DNA of 64,000 nucleotides from Neospora caninum Liverpool. Taxonomy: Eukaryota > Apicomplexa > Conoidasida > Eucoccidiorida > Sarcocystidae. The notes beneath the pieces were generated by a model, which was given only the letters and a program-made list of their open reading frames with translations, searched no databases and was not told the origin of the DNA. The translations under genes were made by a program, and so were the position numbers. How positions within the stretch are numbered: the stretch's first letter is position 1; each line of letters opens with the position of its first letter. Below are positions 23,801 through 35,016 of the stretch, in pieces. Location: assembly GCF_000208865.1 (NCBI RefSeq), contig NC_018395.1, positions 6,124,839-6,188,838 of the forward strand. Reading direction: 5' to 3'.

Positions 23801-25158
23801 ACCACCACGACCCTGGGATACCACAGGCAATGCGTACACGAAATTGCGTGCACCGGGCCATGTTTTTCGGAACACCACTTTCGCTTGTCTCTCCGTCTGT
23901 GCCGCGTGCCACAGTAGGGGAAATGCAGAGGTGGGGATAGGGGAGTCTCCCGCGCTCGTTTCGACGGTAGAGCAGGTACACTACGTAAACTGCGGCGGAT
24001 TACGAGTTAACTGCCACCTATAATTCGACGCGCTGGGAAGAACTCACGCAGCTTAAAGAAACTAACGGTGTTTAGAGGAAGCAAATGAACCAAACGAGTA
24101 TTGGGTAGGTGCGCCGGGCACGGTAGCGTCGCCGTGGGTTGGTTCTAGGGAAGACTGGTGGTACCCAGGCCTGTGGCTAACCGTTGACATCTCAGCGTAG
24201 CAGCGAAGGTGCGACACGATCGTCAGAAATACAACGCAAAAACCACACTGCAGTTGTGAAGTTCTGATCGCTGCTTTCCATTAATGCGGAAGTGTTTTTT
24301 CCACGATCACCTCACGATCGGCCTCGCTGAGTGTCTGCGCCCTGCCAAGCACGCCCCTCAGAGACAGACAGTGCAAGACCGGGTGCTCGTGTGGGTCCAG
24401 ATAAAATCCGGTTCGTTCATCGGGACCGGACGGTCGGAGGATTCTGTGCAGTCGCCCCCACCCACCAATGCGTCTGGTGTTTCCACACGCTGTGTGACCT
24501 TCACGGCAGAAACCGCACACAGGTCCACGCCATACAGCGCGAGAAATCCATTTGGACTGCTTCCTTTTGGACCTCTTCAGAGAAAGAGAAGCTGACGACA
24601 GCCGTGAGACAGCAACCTGTTCGAGCTGTGAGATGGACTGCGCACAATCCAGATTCACCGCTGTGGCGTCACCGGACGTGCGGTAAATACGCGACGGCTT
24701 TCTCTGGTGTGCCTTCGGCACATTCGAGCCCCCACTTTCTCAAGATTCCGTCTCCTGCAAGCGTGCGCACGGTGGCCTTGCATTGCCAACAGCCGAAAGC
24801 AAAGGCACCCACAAAAACTGTAACTCTTTGCTGTCTTCCTGCACAGCATACACAAAGAGTCGCGCTCTAGCGGGGGAGTTGCTTCCCGCAGAAGAGAGGA
24901 GGCAGTTGAGACCTTAACAGCGCAGCCAACTCATTCGTTCCCACCGAACATGTGACTTTCCCTCCCTCTCAGCATTTGCGAGCAAAAGCACAAAACGAGG
25001 AAGGGAGACGGTTCCCTTGTGTCCTCGTGGAGTGTCGTCCTCTTCGCTCCGCTGCGACGAAAGCCACGCAGCACGCGCAACGCGCGCACCCCGCCAGGGG
25101 CTCCGAGCCACTCCGCCGCCGTGCCGTGCTCACACGAGTCGCGCGACTCGGAAGAACA
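20873..25158. other. Intergenic, about 4.3 kb
   Basis: This holds the promoter side of the ROM4-like gene (left part) and the 3' side of the 493-aa protein gene (right part). Two longish ORFs, 21194-21814 (minus, 206 codons) and 22032-22556 (plus, 174 codons), show no domain and no codon pattern that I trust. At this GC content and window size, ORFs of this length are expected by chance. No RNA gene is seen. Confidence 0.5.
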
Positions 25159-28100
25159 TCAGTTTTCGTCGCCATCCGCCTTCACATCTTTCGGTCCAGA
25201 GTCATGCTTATGCCCGTTCAGCCGCCGTCTCCCCTGAGGCCGGCCTTCTTCCTCCTCTTCCTCGTGGCCAATGCGCTTGAAACGACCTGTTCGCCACTGG
25301 CCGTAAACTTTTTCCAGCAGCCGCTGAATCGCACACCACGCAAAAAGGGAACTCTGCAACGCCAGAACCGTGTATAAAACCTGCCCCGCCGACGCCAGCT
25401 CTCCTTTTGAATGCAACAGGACTCGTCGCCCACCAACTTGCCCACTGAGCAATGGAAAAGCCATTCCGCTCCGTCTCAGACTGCGGACCCGGAAGGTATG
25501 TCTCTGCATTGTGACCCATCCGCCGAACCGGCACAATCCGACTTTGACGAGTCTTAAGCCACAGCACCTCTAAGCGACGGAACACACTCAAGGCGCCGGG
25601 TCACCTCTCCAGGCGGTCCGCATGCGAAAAACTCAGTGCTCTGGTTCGACATGGATGTCGCTATGTACCAAAACTGCAAACCCACATTTTGGGGGACGCA
25701 AAGTTCATCATAAACCGTATCGCTATGTGCAGCTTCTCACGATGCGCCGTTTTCGAAGGAGTTGCCGTGTTTCGTGTGGCCCCGCGCTGGACGTGCACCC
25801 ACTATCGTCACGGCGCGGACGACCGCTGAGGAGCCGAATTTGGGTCGTCTCTTGCTTGTTTCGGTTTCGAACGTTTGCGAAACTTTCACTCGACGACCCT
25901 CCCACCCCATTACATGTCTTGGAAGTTCGACGGCCGGGGCCCTGTGCCCTCTTCTTCTTGTGATGGCACCATTTGATCTTCACCTGACACCTTGCTCGTC
26001 GACAGTGTTGTGTGTGGATCGCTTCCTGCCCTCCCGTGGTTTGACATCTTTTGCGCCGAGCTTACCATGACTGTGTCATCGCCAAGGCCGAACGTCTCTG
26101 CCGTGCGGATTTCTTCATCTGTCTCTGGATGCTCCTTCTTCAGGCCTTCGGGATTCTCCTGGGGCAGTGCGTTGATATCCTCCTGATACATCCATCAGCA
26201 CACCACATGCGTCCCGTTGGCGGAAAGGGGGGAGTCGGCCGCGGGAGAACTCCTTCCAGCGTTTTGTGCACTCTCAGCTTCACCTTTGCTCTGTTCACCA
26301 GAGTTTTCTCCTCGCACTGCACAAGCGGGCCATCCTCCGCCTCCGTACCTCACGCACACGCACGCCCTCGCCACGACAATTGCTAACCGTCATCATCGTC
26401 ACAAGAAAGTCGGCGAAAACAGGTCGGCTGACGCTTAGTCACAGCGCAGGCCGACGCGATGGACGCTCTGCTTTAATTGACTTTAACACTCTCCAAAGAA
26501 TGACAGCAGACTCCAGAATGCCGACGCTCGAGCGCGTCCGGTACCGAACCAGAGCGTCGCCTGTCGCTGGTCGTCACAATCTCTTTTCCCCTCTGATTTG
26601 TGCAAAGGCATACCTGTAATCGCGCGTCAATTGCCTTTGGTATCATGTCGAAGATGCGGTCAAAGTTCCGATAGATGAAGCCCTCTGTACAACCCACGAG
26701 CTTCTCGTCGAAATCGTCGCGCCAGCGAGACGGTTGCTGCATCAAAACAGAGCACCTCGTGGCCACACAAACGTGTCTCTTGGTTCGCCCAGAGTCCACG
26801 CGCTAGCTCCTGCACAACGACGCCTCTGCTCTATTTACCTCTCCGTCTTCCGCGCCCCAGCCTTTGGGGGGGGGGGGGGGGGGGGGGGGGGGGAAACTAA
26901 GGCCCCCTCTTTCNNNNNNNNNNNNNNNNNNNNNNNNNNNNNNNNNNNNNNNNNNNNNNNNNNNNNNNNNNNNNNNNNNNNNNNNNNNNNNNNNNNNNNN
27001 NNNNNNNNNNNNNTTTTTGGGGGGGGGGGGGGGGCGACTGAGGCCGCCTCATTCAGAAAACGGACACAGGCTTTTGGACACCCAAATGCGAGTGGTCTGA
27101 AGGGGCGGGTGTGATTGTGTGTGTGCTAGGGGGAGTGAGGGAGACAACTCTCGCCACTGGACGTGACTCCAGCCAAGATGCCAGATTCCCCCACTGCATA
27201 TCTCAAAGCAGAGATAAGGAACAAATTTGCCACAGGAAGAACAAAGAGTTCACGGAAGCTCGACCACGCACCTGGCACGGGCACGCAGACCCATCGTCGC
27301 CATCGCGGTGGCCGATGTGCATTTCTTCTTCTTCCTTCTTCTTGCCTTTCCTTTTGCTCTTTTCTGCGCGCGGCCCCGCCGGCTGGTTGCCCTTTCCCTT
27401 CCCTGGGGCGGCTTTGCCTTTCCCCCGCGGTTCCTCCTTCGCGTCCTCTTCGTCTTCCTCTCCGAGATTCAAATTGTCGCAGTGCACAGGAAGCGCCAGG
27501 TACTTTGGGGCAGACAGGAGCAGCCACGTCCCCCGAGGAAGGAGATCAAAGTCGTTCAGCCAGCAGTAGAAAAACCGCCACGGACAAAGGGGGCTGACCT
27601 GTATCGAGACACAAGAAAGACAACCTCTCAAAAAAGCTTCGCTTCCAGCGAGCAGCGACGTCCGGTCGCCGGGTACTCGACTGCTCGAGTCTGACAGCGA
27701 GGAACGGGTCGGACGGTTCCACTGGCCGACAGGCGGCGCTGGTGTCCCTCGGTGAGGCACGCGGAGCCCGAAACCGTGGCTGATGTGTGCGCCTTGTTGG
27801 CCCGAAGAATGTTTGGAGCTCTCCCGCCACAGAAAAGCATCACTCTGGGCCGCGAGGTATGCACGCTCAAAAAACCTCGATGGACTCCACGGAATTTTTC
27901 AGGACACAGCGCAGCCTAGAATCGGTGCGTCAATGAGAGGAGAAAACTGTTTTTACACGAGCAATTCGCACCCATCAGGGTCGTGAGCGCCACCGCCACT
28001 CGAGCGTGCGTCGGCGGCCCCCAAACTGACAGGCCAGCAGGCGCTCTTGAGTCGGCCGACGGATATCGTTTTTACCTACTGGACCCTTCAGTTTAAGCGG

Positions 28101-29872
28101 AACTGTAGTTTATCGCGACTGAAGTCCGCAGTTTCCGCGGCACTTTCTTGGAAACGCAAACACGGCGTGTTCTCTCTCCACGCCTTGCGAACAGAACTGG
28201 GAGGCGGTTCTTCACTTACCCCGGGAGTGGCGAACTCGATCGCCTCGACAAGGATGCGCGGAAGGAACGCCTGGAGCACGAGGCGCGTGCTCGACGCCGA
28301 GAGGGCTGGATGCACCCACAGGGCCTTCAGGCAGCGTTCGTTGGTTGTCAGCAGCTCGACGAGTGCCCAGCCCACAAAGCGGCTTCGACTGAGATTCCCG
28401 TATTCGCAGTCGACCAAGTACGGACTCGTGTGGAGGGAGATGTAGACACCTGGCCACGCAGCACACAATCGCGGTGGCGCCAAAAAGTGTTTCTGCAAAA
28501 GTCCCTTGGTGCCTCGGCAAACCTCGGCCGGCGCGCGGAGGCTAGGGGCGAGGGCCTGCTACGTTTTTGTCGAGTTCGCTAAGAAACGCATTCGCTTCCT
28601 GGCAGTTCGCAGTATGCATCTGCCGAAAGAACGTTCCTCACCAGAGAACTCTCTGTCGTCGAAGTCCGAGCTCATTTGTGCGAGGTGTTTCTTGACCTCT
28701 TCACTCATGTCTTGCATGATCCAGGGAGACGCCTTCTGACGTCTGTCTGACTTCTTGTTGTACGGAGTCAGGTAGCACGACTTATTCCTCAGCAGCTGCT
28801 CCGCCATGTGAAGTTTCTGACGAGTGATGAAATGGTACAGTGGAAGAGACGAGGACGAGCTGTCGCTAGATTGAGGCGACCCGTCCGTCTGTGCACACCA
28901 GGCAGTGATCAGCAAAAACACACACAACGCACGACGTGGCACGCGTCGCCCCTTGACTTCTCCGATACCGGCTCCCCCGGTCCCGAACGTCCTGTCGTCG
29001 ACGTCACTTTATGTTCAGTGCTGGAGGTCATGAAAACGGAATGTGTCTACCCCAGAGGGCATCACGAAGCATTCATCCGCTCGCCACAAACCAACGAACG
29101 TGTGCTTCATCCTAGGCCTGACCCTGTTACGCCCTCGCGGTCCTCGCACAAGACGCAAAGCCGTCGGTCGATTTGTTCTGCTGCCGAGCCTTTGTCCCTT
29201 TGTCTGTTTCTTCAGTGCTAAAGCAGCTCTCAAGACATGCGTCTCCGTCCGTTCGCTGTAGTGACACACTGGACCTGTTTTCAGTCCGCCACGTGCGTCG
29301 AGTCATTCCCAAGCCCCTACACAAATCTGGAGAGACGCTCTGAGGGTGGAGAGGCGCAACCCAATGCACGAGATGTATCAAGCGTGGGCGCAGGATCCGG
29401 GCCAAGCTACTGAGGCACAGGCGATCATGCCACAATGGAAGCCGCGAAACAGCGAGAAACCGATATCTTTGAAGTTTGTTCAAGACTGTTAGAGGGATTG
29501 GTATATCCAGAGCAGCGGCACCTGCGCACCGCGTGGATTCCGGGACTCCCACAGTCTTGGGCGAAAATTCGCATGTTTGCGGGACGCTGTTTCGGCCGAC
29601 CTGCTCGACTGTCTCTGGACACTAAAGCATCAAACAGCGTCGCGCTTCAGACTCACCTGCGCCGCCCGACCGCCCCCATGGGGCCGTCGTGCCGAGACGC
29701 CCTCTGCCTTCGAACCAGGCGGAGACGCTGGAGTCGCCGCCTGCACGGGAAGCTTTCTCGTTTTGACGCGAATGCCATGGCTGTCGAAGAACCGCTGCGT
29801 TGCAGCAATGAGCTGTTCCCTTAGCTGTGTTGCGTTCGCTGGGAGCGTCGCTGGATCCGAAGCTGACGCCAT
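25159..29872 (-). CDS. Protein of unknown function, 493 aa, with charged insert and C-terminal hydrophobic segment
   Basis: Seven exons close in phase: 29657-29872, 28642-28888, 28220-28449, 27272-27598, 26614-26736, 26066-26182, 25159-25380. I do not recognise the family. The start ATG sits in a good context (aaaATGgcg). Residues 1-72 are Ala-rich with basic residues. Residues about 90-230 form a folded-looking domain containing LYHFITRQKLHMAEQLLRNK and FVGWALVELL. Exon 4 begins with an aromatic-rich stretch (FFYCWLNDFDLLPRGTWLLL), then a Lys/Glu/Gly-rich low-complexity insert of about 60 residues. Exon 5 (FIYRNFDRIFDMIPKAID) is conserved-looking. The last exon starts with a hydrophobic helix (VLYTVLALQSSLFAWCAIQ), possibly a tail anchor, followed by an acidic and basic hydrophilic end. 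The intron between exons 4 and 5 contains the assembly gap, so an additional exon could be missing there. The gene structure is well supported; the function is open. Confidence 0.75.
26864..27034. other. Assembly gap (100 N) flanked by poly-G and matching sequence
   Basis: One hundred unknown bases (26914-27013) are flanked on the left by a poly-G run of about 29 and on the right by one of about 16. Beyond the G runs, both flanks read close variants of ACTGAGGCCGCCTCATTC, so they look like two ends of the same locus. The gap lies in an intron of the 493-aa protein gene. Confidence 0.95.
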
Positions 29873-30211
29873 TTTGTCAGCAGAAGGCGCGAAATCCGGT
29901 TCCTGTCTTTTCTGTCCTTCTCAGTGAATCTCAGCTGCCTCAACCGTCTGCCCGCCAGTACGTGTACACATACATGCTTTTTGTGCAGGAATTTACAAGT
30001 AGACAATCCCTGTTGGGTTGGGACGTCGTAGGAAACGGTGACAAGATTGCTGGCCGTTCACAAGCCGGCTGAAATTCCTTTCCAAACAAAAAGGTGGATT
30101 AGGTGTTGCGTTGTACTTGGTCATGCATCTCGGCAACTTAGTCATGCTCCTTCGAACCCGCGTCGAACCGTTTCAGGTAAAAGTGCATGGTCTCTAGCAA
30201 CAAAGGGACCC

Positions 30212-30508
30212 ATGAAGCGCGTGCAAAAGAAAGCGGTCGAAGAAGTCATCCGATTGTTCGCACGTTCCGGACGGCATGACACGCGCGACACATTGTGGAA
30301 GGCCACACGAGAATTGCGTTTGTGGCGAAACTATTTCAAGCTTGTGACGAAATTTCAAAATATGGAGCAATCTTGTCGATACCACGCACAACGGATGCCG
30401 GGGCGATTGACAGAAGCGGATTTCGCATCCGAATTTCGAATGCAACACGCGATTGCTTTCTTTAGCTTCTGGTGGCAACAAGCCACACGGACATTTGCTC
30501 TTTTCTGA
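30212..30508 (+). CDS. Doubtful small ORF or last exon, helical, 98 aa
   Basis: The open frame from ATG 30212 to TGA 30506-30508 encodes a basic, amphipathic-helix-rich peptide (KRVQKKAVEEVIRLFARSGR, then LWKATRELRLWRNYFKLVTK). It looks more protein-like than its surroundings. A possible splice acceptor (CCGTTTCAG) lies just upstream at about 30176, so it could be the final exon of an unassembled gene. There is no domain match, and it may be chance. Confidence 0.25.
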   Translation: MKRVQKKAVEEVIRLFARSGRHDTRDTLWKATRELRLWRNYFKLVTKFQNMEQSCRYHAQRMPGRLTEADFASEFRMQHAIAFFSFWWQQATRTFALF

Positions 30509-30899
30509 GCTATAACATACTCGGACGTAGCAGTCTTTTCACGCCCAATTTCCCTGCGTTAAACGCATCCAACAGCGAAAACACCGCTCTCGTTCGATTA
30601 CAAATGCCACGATGTTTACGGAAAGCGAAGCGTGATGTTTCCAAAGGCGGGCAGACGGAGACATGACACCGTGAAATAGCTGAACAAGCGACTTTTTTTA
30701 TCCTGGGACCCGTCAGAAAACATGTTAGGTACTCAAGACGAAGGAATGGGGAGGGCAGCAAACGGCCTACGCGCACACTTACTGCTGCATGCACAGAAGC
30801 ATCAACGGTGTGAAAAATCGAGGATCGAAAAAGTGGGGAAACGCGATGGTCTTGGCTGTTTCGGGGTAGCACCCTGGCCCGTAAACAAAAGGAAACCCC

Positions 30900-31448
30900 A
30901 TGCATCAAAACGTGAAACGGCTTTTGTGCGCAAGGAACAGTAGAGACGTTGAAGTGCAGAACGGCGTGTGTAGATATCAGTTACCTAGGTGGGTACGGAA
31001 GGCTACATCCGAACAAATAGTCTGTGTGTCTGAACCGCGCAGCCTGCGCGATATCAGTGCAGTCACCGACTCAGCACTGGGACGTAGAACACCAGCCTTG
31101 GTCTTCGATAAACATGTTTTAAACGCTTCCCCCTTCTCCGCAGTACGGGGGGAAAACGGCTATTGGTTGCACGTTTGCACTACCGTCGTTTCGTTTGTGA
31201 GGCCTTTGGGGTGTCTTCCGCGGCGCAAATCCAGTTCTAAAATCAGTATGGCAAATCGATCTGGTGAGGGTATTTCGGCAGTTCACTTGTCATGGCAGTC
31301 CGGCATTTGTCTAATGTGGTGGGTCACAGGAAACTCGAAAAACGAGAAGTGTGCTGAAGGAGGTTCTTCAAGCGTCATGGTAGGAAAACTCATTACTGGG
31401 CTTGCGACTGTTCAACTAATCAGATGTTGCTGGATGTTCGGTAAATAG
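30900..31448 (+). CDS. Doubtful ORF, 182 aa
   Basis: An ATG-initiated open frame without a recognisable domain, signal peptide or membrane span. Roughly one ORF of this length is expected by chance in a 64-kb window at this composition, so it is listed only for completeness. Confidence 0.15.
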   Translation: MHQNVKRLLCARNSRDVEVQNGVCRYQLPRWVRKATSEQIVCVSEPRSLRDISAVTDSALGRRTPALVFDKHVLNASPFSAVRGENGYWLHVCTTVVSFVRPLGCLPRRKSSSKISMANRSGEGISAVHLSWQSGICLMWWVTGNSKNEKCAEGGSSSVMVGKLITGLATVQLIRCCWMFGK

Positions 31449-34400
31449 GCTGTAACGAAATGGTAACCAGGACACTACGTAAAGCATATTTAGCTGCCAT
31501 CAGCGGTGCCTGGTTCCCAAGCCTAAACAGCCGTGTTTTCGGATTTGTCTCTCATAGAAAGCAGAGATACAAGGACGTCAGATTTTCTAATCATGCCTTG
31601 CACAAATGCACCGACAGTACCTGTGTTTTCTGTTTAGAAAATAGATTTGGGTCTGCAAAGAGGTGGTATGCACCCCAGCTTCGTTCCTACAGGTGGAACA
31701 CGCAAAGCAATCTGCAAAGTCATACCATTCATATTCCTCTTCACGCCACGGAAAAACTTAGGGGTGGTCAGTTGACGCTGTGGCACAACTTTGGAGGTGT
31801 CGTCAGAAACCGGTAGGACACCGAAGTCCGCCCTCTTCGTCGGACGTCCACTCAGTCGAGCTGTTCCATCTTCCAACTCCCAGATACTGTAAAATGTGTA
31901 CATTACAACCACCCTCGGCGGCAACAGTTTCGATCTCACATTCGCTGTGCAGAAGACGTTATGCGGTCGTATATCACTATACAGTTTCTGTCGATTTCTG
32001 TCAGATGTGACAAAACAAATTGTCTTTGTAATTATTTGTATCTATTCAGAGTATTGATGATTCGCGGATGTGCCCCACTTGCTCTGAAAGTGGAGTTATA
32101 TACGAAAGACAACGAATAAAAAGACTACCTGATTTCCTGTTACTAGAGTCTCGAGCCTTCTGCCTTGCTGACTGCCACTCTGGACACGCCCACAAACACC
32201 GGACGACAGACGGAAGGAAACACGAAAAAAGATGTTAAATCTGCTGTAACTCAGTACCGGGTGCGTGCCCGCTGTATGCCATCACGACTGTTTCCAGTCT
32301 TGCCACATTTCACCACCCCAGGAATGAGACTTTGAATAAACAGTGACTCAGCCGTCACTCAGAGTTTCCAGAAAAGTTTTCTGGATCTCCCTAGAGACTG
32401 GGGTCAAACTCTCTTGTGGCACTTCCCATTTTCTTCGCCCCATACGCTTCCATGCCCCCGTTCGTTCAGACTATAGTCGCTCTTATAAATTTGTACTCGG
32501 TACGGCGTCGGAACCATCAAATTCACCTCATTTCTTGGCACTATGCTCACAGTGCGGAGAACAGTGGATGACAATCTTTTCTCCACACCCTGTGGGCGCA
32601 TGCTTGCCAGGCCGCACACATCGGGATTTCATGCCCCCACTTTTCCCCTACCGAGACACTCTATGCCCTTCCACGTTCCAAACCAGTGATAATTATCTGC
32701 TCATGATCGCGGTCAACGCAGTGCCGCGTCAGCAAATAACGCGTGACGGCTTTTGACGGTGGCGATACCCGCGCACCGGGAGAAAGACAAGGGAGCGGGA
32801 GCGTCTTCCACATATGGGTTCGCCAAGTTGTCTTGATGCCGTAGTCCTTTCCATATAGCGGCAGGAGCGTTGTTCTTGCATTCCTCCACTTGTATCGAGT
32901 TATGAGCATTGCTACTTTCGAATATGGATGTCGGGAACTGTCTCACCTGCAAAATCTTTCTTCCAACATTCCCACCACACGCTCATCCGAATCGCTCCGT
33001 TTATGAAACATTTTATCCCTGTTTCCTGGTCTCGGATGAAATAGGGGTGTCTGAAGCATCTGAAGCACCAATATAACAAACAATCGACCAGCCAAACTGG
33101 AAGTGCCCCTAAAAAAGCCCTGTAAAAACTACGCCAAATTGTTCTCTAGCCTGCTCAATCCTTTCTCTAGAAAGGCGCATGGAGCAGAAATCAACATGTC
33201 TATTCTGCTTTGAGCGCATGGACGACGGACTGCATTTACCCCTTTCGGCTGAAAAGTACACAGCGTGCCCTCCTCGCCCCATAGGTTGTGCGCAGTAGAT
33301 CTTCCTTCGTGAAAGAACACTGCTTTGTTTTGTGTCTACAAGGGAATAGAACAGGCCTCATATACGCAGAAAAAGGAGCGTACAGTGGGGCTGATTTGCA
33401 GAGAAGAAAACGGGAAACAGCCACATTGCAGTAATAGGACGCGTGGCGTGATGCCACGGTATCCTTTTCGGCTGCTATTCTGGTTTCGTGTTGCCTCCGT
33501 TTCTGGAATGTGGAAGAAAACGTATGCTAATCCAAGAGACTTGGACTCCCTTTTACTGGAACTGGAAGGTCCAAGCTTCCAACGGTCATGCGGTAAGACA
33601 CAGGCGGTAATAGATTCTCGATATTTTTTTTCTGTTCCAGGTTGATCTGCTATCCAGATTTCCGACGAGCACGAGGTTTCCTTTTACTTCAGGAGCCGGT
33701 TCTCCCGTGTACGACCTCCCTTTTTTATACATAAATGTACGTTTTTTATTTCACTTGTTCGCCTGTGTCCCGACGGGGACCCTAAACTCGTTTTTTCTTG
33801 CATCGCCATGCGTGTCTTGAGTCCCCTGCGAGACAGAGGGCCTCTGCTGCTTTCCTCCGCAGCTTCCCCCAGACGATCCCCCAACGCGTAAGTACGACGG
33901 GGCTGAGAAGGACAATAATGGACATACCCCCTCCATCACATGCCTTCTGCGTTAGTGACATACGCCTGTCTTCACCCTACACATCTCAGCCGGTGACCCC
34001 CGGAGCCACGTGCGACGTGAAGGAAGTACGCGAAACCTATTCCTGTTCACCGTAAAGTGAATCCACCTCAGCAAAATACAGGCTGCAGTTCCAATAGTCA
34101 CACATCTCATAGATGTCTGCAGGCAACATGAAGGTGAGTGGTAAAAAAAACTGAACTCTGCTCTGGTCTCTCCCTAGAACCAAAGATCGGTGCGCTACCC
34201 TCAGGCACGACCTCTTTAAGAAATAAAGGTGCGACTGTCTTGACACGTGATCCTAGGGTAACAGTGAAGGGGAAGTCGGACGTCCGTGTTGTCATCTCGG
34301 GGTTGTTTTGCCGTTCCGTTTCACCTTGCGCTGTATCCTGCTTTTCGCCTCTGTTCAATCTCGACTTGTTCTTCCTTCTAATCGGCTCCTTCTCTTTCGT

Positions 34401-34836
34401 CTCCACCGACAGCAATCAACGTTCACCTTTCTCTCTCGCATTTTCTTGCGTCTCTTTCATTTTGGATATCTTGTCGTTCTTCTAATTGACGGCTTCTCTT
34501 TCTTCTTCGGCCACCCGTACATTTCCTCTCTTTCGCCTTCGGTTTCGTTTGCAGCTCCATTATCCGGCTTTCTGTTCTGCTTGGCTGTTTTTCTTTTTCT
34601 TCCACTTGTTCGCTTTGCTCGAGGCGGCGTGCGCCTGTGGTTGTTCTGGACTCCCCGCCAGCGGCAGACTGTATATGCCGGATATATAGTAGGGGTATAT
34701 CGGCACTGCTGCCACTGACTTGCTCCGAGGACCACATCTGAACTTCTTTTCGTCGCTTTCTCCTTCGATTCAGCCATCCATCAGTACAGGGTATTCTCGC
34801 CTATCTCCGCCCCCCTTTCTCTCGCCTGGGTTCAGC

Positions 34837-35016
34837 TCACCAGTCGTCGGACTGAGCATCTGTCGGAGCGCGTCGTCGCGAGGAGTCCGGGGCCGCAGCG
34901 GGAATCACGGAAGGCAGTCGCACGGCCCGAAACACTTCCGGAACGTCTTCCATCGGCGGAGGTTGCCACGGGCCCACAAGTGCAAGTGCGTCCAAGACGC
35001 TCGCTCCCCCAACTTC
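34837..35016 (-). other. Open continuation beyond the CCCH stop codon
   Basis: Directly after the TGA of the CCCH gene, the same frame stays open for 59 codons to TGA 34837-34839. The sequence looks protein-like (PWQPPPMEDVPEVFRAVRLP, ending DAQSDDW). Either this is a C-terminal extension reached by an unusual mechanism or it is 3' untranslated sequence. Confidence 0.4.

Larger units (their letters stand above)
29873..34836. other. Intergenic, about 5 kb, AT-richer
   Basis: The stretch lies between the start of the 493-aa protein gene and the 3' end of the CCCH gene. It contains two plus-strand ORFs listed below as doubtful. The segment 34,310-34,640 is strongly pyrimidine-rich on the plus strand (purine-rich on the sense strand of the CCCH gene), as in a 3' untranslated region. 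No RNA gene was recognised. Confidence 0.5.
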
